Assembly: GCF_018860365.1 (NCBI RefSeq)
Contig: NZ_JAHKPO010000001.1
Location: 336,365-400,364, forward strand
Direction of reading: 5' to 3'
Length of the DNA: 64,000 bases
DNA from: Arenibacter algicola
Lineage (GTDB): Bacteria; Bacteroidota; Bacteroidia; Flavobacteriales; Flavobacteriaceae
Shown here: one piece after another, positions 60,201 through 64,000 of the stretch
How positions within the stretch are numbered: the stretch's first letter is position 1
Layout of the letters: every line of letters begins with the position of its first letter
Translations under genes and position numbers: made by a program
Notes under the pieces: generated by a model
The model's input: the letters and a program-made list of their open reading frames with translations, nothing else
What the model was told of the DNA's origin: nothing
Databases searched by the model: none

Positions 60201-62600
60201 TGGATTGTCTAGAGTAATAAAGGCTCCGCTGCCGCCGACAGAAAATATTCCTGCAACAGTTCTCGAATTTCCATTTACCAAAACGGTAATGTCTCCTACA
60301 GTTACACTATTAGTATTCCAGCCATTTGCAGTATTTAAAGCATATAAAATAGCATCACTCCCTCCTAAGCCCGTAACAGTAGTATATTCAAATGTATAAG
60401 TGACACCTGTAGCTCCTGCACTTAAGTTATCTGCCGACCAGAAAAAATTTTCTAATTGAGGGTTTGATGTCGTAAAACTTTCGACTCCACCATAACTCGT
60501 ACCTTCGCTATTGATGGCATAGGCTCGGACAAAATATTCGGTACCTGCGGTAAGCCCTGTAATTTCATCCGAAAAGCTACCATCCCCAGAACCGATCTGT
60601 ACTTTAGAGTCGTCATCTACATTGGGGGTTCCCGTGGTGTTGTACACGATGCCGCGTTCGGTGACGGCTGCTCCGCCGTTGTTGGTTACGTTTCCGCCAA
60701 GGGTGGCTGTGGTATTGGTAACGCCTGAGGCGGCTGTGGTGGTCAGGGTCGGTACTTCAAGTAGATTGATGGTGATTGTAAAGGTCTGATTGGTCAATTC
60801 CCCACCATTGGGATCGCTTACCTTGAATTCAAAACTATCCGCGTTCTGATCACCGACAGTATTGGTGTATCTGAGCCTATCATTCTTAATATCATCCAAA
60901 GTAAAAGTGGCATTGACTACCAATTCTATATCACCGGTCTCAAATACGTTGCTCGGATTGGAATCTATAAACAAAACACCGTATGAAACTGCCGAAGTAA
61001 TGGTAAAAGTAATGTCGGAACCACTGCCTGTTTCAGCATCCGTGGCGTTCAATTTTCCAGAGTCAATGAGCTCGGTCGTCCCTTCATTGAGGGTCAATCC
61101 GTTGTTTACGGCTACCGTAGGCGCCTGATTTATCGTAATATTAAACGTCTGGTTAACCAACTCCCCTCCATCCGGGTCACTCAGGGTAAACACAAAACTA
61201 TCCGCGGTCTGATTATTAACCGTATTGGTATATCTGAGTCGGTCGTTGTTAATATCATCTTGCGTAAATGTTGCATTTACCAAGAGTTCTTCCTCACCGG
61301 AATCGAAGGTATTGTTGAGGTTGGCATCAAGAAACAATGTTCCATAAGCAACGGTACTGGTAATGGTTGCAGTCAATTGGACGTCATCCCCCGTTTCGTC
61401 ATCATTAAAATGCAATTTACCACTATCAATGTTTCCGGTTGCTCCTTCCGTTACCGTTAATCCGGTATTGGCATCCACTATTGGAGCTATATTGGGAGCA
61501 CTCGTTGCAAAACTCTCCACCCCACCATAAGAGGTCCCTTCACTATTGGTAGCATAGGCCTGATAGTAATAGGTCGTTGATGAATTTAGCCCTGAAATGC
61601 TTTCGTTAAAAACACCTGTGCCACTTCCATCTGCGACTTGTGTAACCCCTCCTTCCGCAATAGTTGGGGTATTGTCCGAACTGGAATAGACAAAGCCTCT
61701 AGCAGAGACGGTTGATCCGCCGTCAGAAGTGACATTGCCGCCAAGAGTAACAGTGGTAGTTGTAATATCTGAAGCCGTTATGGTGGTTATGGTTGGGGCA
61801 GTACTGGGGGCAACAATATTTGGTGTATTAAATGCTCCTGACGTAATGGTATAAGCATTTGAATCATCATAGATCCAATTACTCCTATTATTGATTTCTG
61901 AGGCTATAAAAGCTTTGGTTCCAGTTAACGTACCGTTATATTTTGCGTTGTCCGTTTCATTAAATGGATTAGGAAACAGGGCAATTGCATTGGTACCGTT
62001 GGTCAACATACTGGGAAGCCCGGTGGTACTGCCTCCAGTGGTTGCACACGACTGTCCTGCTGTTGTGCAGTTCTGGCAATCGAACCAATTATTTGCATCG
62101 TCACAGCCTGCTGTGTGGGCAAAATTATCATCACCATAAAGTCCGGATAGAAAATTAGGAGAGCTGGGCTTCGCTCCAGTTGTGCTTTGATATGCAAAAA
62201 GGTTATCCCCTCCTAAAAGATTCCAACCAGTTCCACTCAAAAGTGTAGACATACTGCCAACGGAAGAAATCAAATTATCTGTTGAACCATTTTCGTATAT
62301 ATATATTATTGTTCCAGCGGGTGTTGCCACTGTGGAAGTCCACGAATAATGCCCTTCATTTGCCCCGTACCATGTATTACCGTTGCTATTCCAGCCTTCT
62401 TCTGTAAAATAGATTACTGTTCCTGCAGATAAATCTTCTAATGTAATCCAGGAAAAAGAATGGTCTTCTGTTCCGTTTGCATCGGTATTATAACCTATAA
62501 ATGCAACATCCCCTGCAGTAAGTGTTGTTTGGGAATTCACAACTGAAGTAGTAATACTAAAAAATAACATAAATAGAATAAGATAGGTAGTTTTTTTCAT
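57207..62600 (-). CDS. Giant T9SS type B (gliding-motility C-terminal) multidomain surface protein
   Basis: 1,797 residues with a signal peptide. Order of parts: an N-terminal LTD-like domain (to about 265), fibronectin-type repeats (each with TVTLGGNVTSDGG-like and YYYQAYATNSEGTSYGGVES-like ends), two cadherin-like repeats (DETGDDVQLTATITSTVAYG, DDINNDRLRYTNTV), more fibronectin-type repeats, a LamG/concanavalin-like domain (VWHHIVYTAGVETGNITTRV), HYR-type domains, calcium-binding TSP3-like Asp repeats (DTDGDSIADSCDNDKDNDGT) and the type B sorting domain (FTPNGDGINDYWVIPGIENY, VKVYNRWGHEVF). It is probably exported and fixed on the cell surface as an adhesin. Several domains repeat almost exactly at DNA level. 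Confidence 0.92.
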   Translation of the reverse strand: MKKTTYLILFMLFFSITTSVVNSQTTLTAGDVAFIGYNTDANGTEDHSFSWITLEDLSAGTVIYFTEEGWNSNGNTWYGANEGHYSWTSTVATPAGTIIYIYENGSTDNLISSVGSMSTLLSGTGWNLLGGDNLFAYQSTTGAKPSSPNFLSGLYGDDNFAHTAGCDDANNWFDCQNCTTAGQSCATTGGSTTGLPSMLTNGTNAIALFPNPFNETDNAKYNGTLTGTKAFIASEINNRSNWIYDDSNAYTITSGAFNTPNIVAPSTAPTITTITASDITTTTVTLGGNVTSDGGSTVSARGFVYSSSDNTPTIAEGGVTQVADGSGTGVFNESISGLNSSTTYYYQAYATNSEGTSYGGVESFATSAPNIAPIVDANTGLTVTEGATGNIDSGKLHFNDDETGDDVQLTATITSTVAYGTLFLDANLNNTFDSGEEELLVNATFTQDDINNDRLRYTNTVNNQTADSFVFTLSDPDGGELVNQTFNITINQAPTVAVNNGLTLNEGTTELIDSGKLNATDAETGSGSDITFTITSAVSYGVLFIDSNPSNVFETGDIELVVNATFTLDDIKNDRLRYTNTVGDQNADSFEFKVSDPNGGELTNQTFTITINLLEVPTLTTTAASGVTNTTATLGGNVTNNGGAAVTERGIVYNTTGTPNVDDDSKVQIGSGDGSFSDEITGLTAGTEYFVRAYAINSEGTSYGGVESFTTSNPQLENFFWSADNLSAGATGVTYTFEYTTVTGLGGSDAILYALNTANGWNTNSVTVGDITVLVNGNSRTVAGIFSVGGSGAFITLDNPIVASGSEIVVTIANVSNNGNPGTYNWNWIHTATGGGNEIDPAVSPDPIVLSANTAPTVTTSAASGVTNTTATLGGEVTDNGGVIVTERGIVYNTTGTPNVDDDTKVQIGDGDGSFSDEITGLSAENQYFVRAYAINSEGTAYGSEESFTTSLNPSLTLSSSATDNTISSDASVTFTATPSGTAATNYLWKKNGIVVPGETNATYTTTDLVNGDVIEVQLSADSGTIVNTNLVLNLDAGDRSSYPGSGVAWTDISSNNNDATLPSNLATSYSTIVGAGSFNFQGNSSTTIQSSAVNNWDITSTNALSVETWVKRINGGHQFWFSTPNLHYRLGVDPSGNLFWDMGQYADRNSGILVSEGVWHHIVYTAGVETGNITTRVYVDGVEVADQNEGIATLSSITNYLIGDGQTPGQHPLNGNMGLIRVYNKTLSALEVAQNFNAEVDRFTTDVLSSNSITMTVNVPPTVTTTTSSNITFITAILGGEVTDNGGQTVTERGIVYNTTGTPNVDDDPKIIIGNGDGSFSDEITGLDSGTEYFVRAYAINVGGTGYGNEVSFTTMANDSPVGSVVADQSECINGSVTELALTITDAFPGDNTFMVTATSSNTAVVANADIIVTGNGNTRTFTITPVLGAAGTSTITVTIEDSLGEIGTQTFSVTFNDLIPPTLTAVQNIEEELDANCNFVVPDYTGLTTATDNCGTTTITQSPIAGTVISGHGTLQTITLTADDGNGNTHSTAFEVTLADVTAPTIVVQDIEMPLNETGFASITAEAFLVDSDDSCSAVSISIDRTDFDCADLGDYPITITATDSHGNTTIETAILTLTGEDTDGDSIADSCDNDKDNDGTPDAEDAFPLDATEDTDTDGDGIGNNSDTDDDNDGDSDVDELANNTDPLDDTSFFVPGEEETPVTPTLVPAQAFTPNGDGINDYWVIPGIENYPNALVKVYNRWGHEVFASKGYNNDWNATYKSRSNSLPSGSYMYVIDLDNGIAPIQGWLFINY

Positions 62601-63489
62601 GATGGCATTGCTTTGAATTTTTTAAAAAGGCAATACTATGACATTGTACTTTTCCTTACTTAAAATTGTTGTGAAAGTGGAAAATTTTGATGTTTACACC
62701 TATAATTTTTGTAAGAATAATAATATTAAAATGATCAACTGTGATTGCCGTACCACAAGCGCATGGAATAAAAAGATGGACTTACGGGATTTTTGCCTGA
62801 TATAGGCCAAGTTGTGGGAAGTGATCAGTATTTGAGCGGCCAAGGCAGAACTGTTTAATTGCTAGTGGGCCGGCCAAGTTATGCATAGGCAAGGGCGTGA
62901 TGCCGGCACCAAAGGAGTTTCTTTTATTGTTTTCTTTAGATGGCACGGATTGAAGCGGAATGGGTGGCACCGACCAACGAGGGAAATGATCCGCTGTAGG
63001 CTCATCAATCTTTTCTCCATAATATAGCAAATCCTCTTATTCCTAAAATGATAAAATACAAATACATAATCGTAATAATTCCGATTATGTATTACATTTA
63101 TTACAAATTCTTCTAAATATTTTATTAAATCTACGTAGTTACTACCCAATAAGCATGTATTTCGCAAAAGTTGCATGATTGAGAATGATTGGGATAAAAT
63201 ATTTGATAATCAGATAACCTCACAATGCTAATTGAAATCTAGAACTAAAAAAACACCCTCTTAGAAGGTGGCTTTTGAAGCTACCTCCATTCACATGGAT
63301 AACAACAATGTTGTCACAAGAGCATTTTTATAAGATGACGCAACAAATCCATAGCACCATTCACAATGGGACATGAAACTTTAGGACAATTATTTTGAAA
63401 AAGCTCTGGGTTTTATCAAATCTAAAAGCAGAATAAAGGGTATTTTTGGAACGTTATGTCATAAATTGCAATGAATAAATTAATAAGAG
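62601..63489. other. Intergenic region with a diverged copy of the second repeat
   Basis: 890 bp. At 62866-62990 lie the CCGGCCAAGTTATGCA/GGGCGTGA element and the GATGGCACGGATTGAAGCGG block, which match the junction repeats near 53400 and 55730. Elsewhere a hairpin GGTGGCTT/AAGCTACC sits at 63266-63285. No gene with convincing support; the promoter of the T9SS gene should be in the first 150 bp. Confidence 0.45.
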
Positions 63490-64000
63490 TTGAGTAGCAT
63501 ATTTAAATTTCGAATCGAACTGGAGGGCAGTCACCCCACTATATCACGGGAATTTTTGGTTCCATCGGAATTCACGTTTTACAAGCTTCATCATATCGTT
63601 CAAATCGTTATGGGATGGGAGAATTATCACCTTTACGAATTTTCAATTGACAGCTATCGTATAGGTCAAAAATTTGAGGAGGATGGCTTTAACGGACCTA
63701 ATGAGATCATCGATTCGAAGACGATAAAAATAGGCGATGTCCTAAAATCCAAAGGCCAGAAATTGGATTATCTCTATGATTTTGGGGATTATTGGCAACA
63801 TTCCTTGATCTTGGAAAGAATCATAGAAGACCTGACAATTCCATTTCCAATATGCTGCTCGGGAAAATTGAACTGTCCCCCAGAGGATGTAGGTGGCCTA
63901 CCCGGTTTTTATGACTTTCTTAAAATCATGAACAAACCTAAACATCCGGAATATAAAGAGCTCATTAAATGGGTAAAAAGGGATCAATCTCAAAACTTGG
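63490..64000 (+). CDS. Plasmid pRiA4b ORF-3-like protein, N-terminal part (3' end outside window)
   Basis: 170 codons are visible from the TTG at 63490; a stop lies just upstream at 63484 and no ATG is available, so TTG is the likely start. The family pattern is clear: IFKFRIELEGSHPTISREFL, then FTFYKLHHIVQIVMGWENYH and LDYLYDFGDYWQHSLILERI, with GLPGFYDFL near the end. These proteins occur on mobile and plasmid-like DNA; their function is not known. The frame continues past the window edge. Confidence 0.87.
   Translation, partial: MSSIFKFRIELEGSHPTISREFLVPSEFTFYKLHHIVQIVMGWENYHLYEFSIDSYRIGQKFEEDGFNGPNEIIDSKTIKIGDVLKSKGQKLDYLYDFGDYWQHSLILERIIEDLTIPFPICCSGKLNCPPEDVGGLPGFYDFLKIMNKPKHPEYKELIKWVKRDQSQNL

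Overview
This window comes from a marine-type member of the Bacteroidota, most likely a Flavobacteriaceae relative. The evidence is a gliding-motility/type IX secretion (T9SS type B) giant adhesin next to a PorP/SprF-like protein, a SusC/SusD pair, NVEALA-like and DUF6520-like small exported proteins, TraE-N conjugation genes of the Bacteroides CTn type, and promoters with a Bacteroidota -7 box (TAnnTTTG). All function calls come from reading translations and motifs; no database search was run.

Region by region. (1) 1-2.6 kb: an RND efflux pump (permease truncated by the window edge, plus its periplasmic adaptor). (2) 2.7-17.3 kb: a tandemly duplicated locus on the minus strand, built from NVEALA-like four-cysteine peptide genes (three copies), CxxC thioredoxin-like lipoproteins (two), DUF4221-like lipoproteins (two), a 6-bladed beta-propeller lipoprotein, an MG2-type surface protein and an O-antigen-ligase/TPR membrane protein. 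Each peptide gene follows a conserved leader RNA whose hairpins are kept by G-U and paired changes. The transcription units start at a nearly identical palindromic operator/promoter, and degenerate copies of it precede a divergently placed alpha-oxoamine synthase and a TetR-type regulator. (3) 17.7-40 kb: an integrative conjugative element (ICE) with amidase, traE-F-G-I-J-K-M-N, AbiE-type toxin/antitoxin, coupling protein, MobB-type relaxase, BfmA/BtgA-like protein, SSB, replication-type genes, HTH protein and RteC. No integrase is visible. It carries an unusual fusion of an alpha-oxoamine synthase to a FemAB/BioF2-like acyltransferase in the rteC operon. (4) 39-48.4 kb: PAS-AraC regulator, MauE/DoxX-like membrane protein, DUF6520-like small exported protein, then M16 peptidase, SusD and SusC. 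A 17-bp repeat pair at 21-bp spacing links the promoters of (3) and (4). (5) 49.3-56.2 kb: a cassette-like array of minus-strand unknown or defence-like genes (PD-(D/E)xK nuclease, membrane proteins, a possible HEPN protein, MntA with a frameshifted HepT) separated by long related non-coding repeats. (6) 56.3-62.6 kb: PorP/SprF plus the 1,797-residue T9SS type B protein. (7) The right edge holds the start of a pRiA4b ORF-3-like gene.

How the parts may work together. The most interesting candidate system is region 2: short exported cysteine-rich peptides, dedicated thiol lipoproteins, surface beta-propeller lipoproteins, a structured leader and a shared operator. A small-molecule synthase (alpha-oxoamine synthase) and a TetR regulator sit at its head. 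The simplest model is a signalling or surface-peptide regulon in which the synthase product is sensed by the TetR protein, but this is inference. Region 4 looks like a second, differently built small-exported-protein locus (DUF6520 plus MauE redox protein plus M16 protease plus TonB transporter), partly tied to the ICE.
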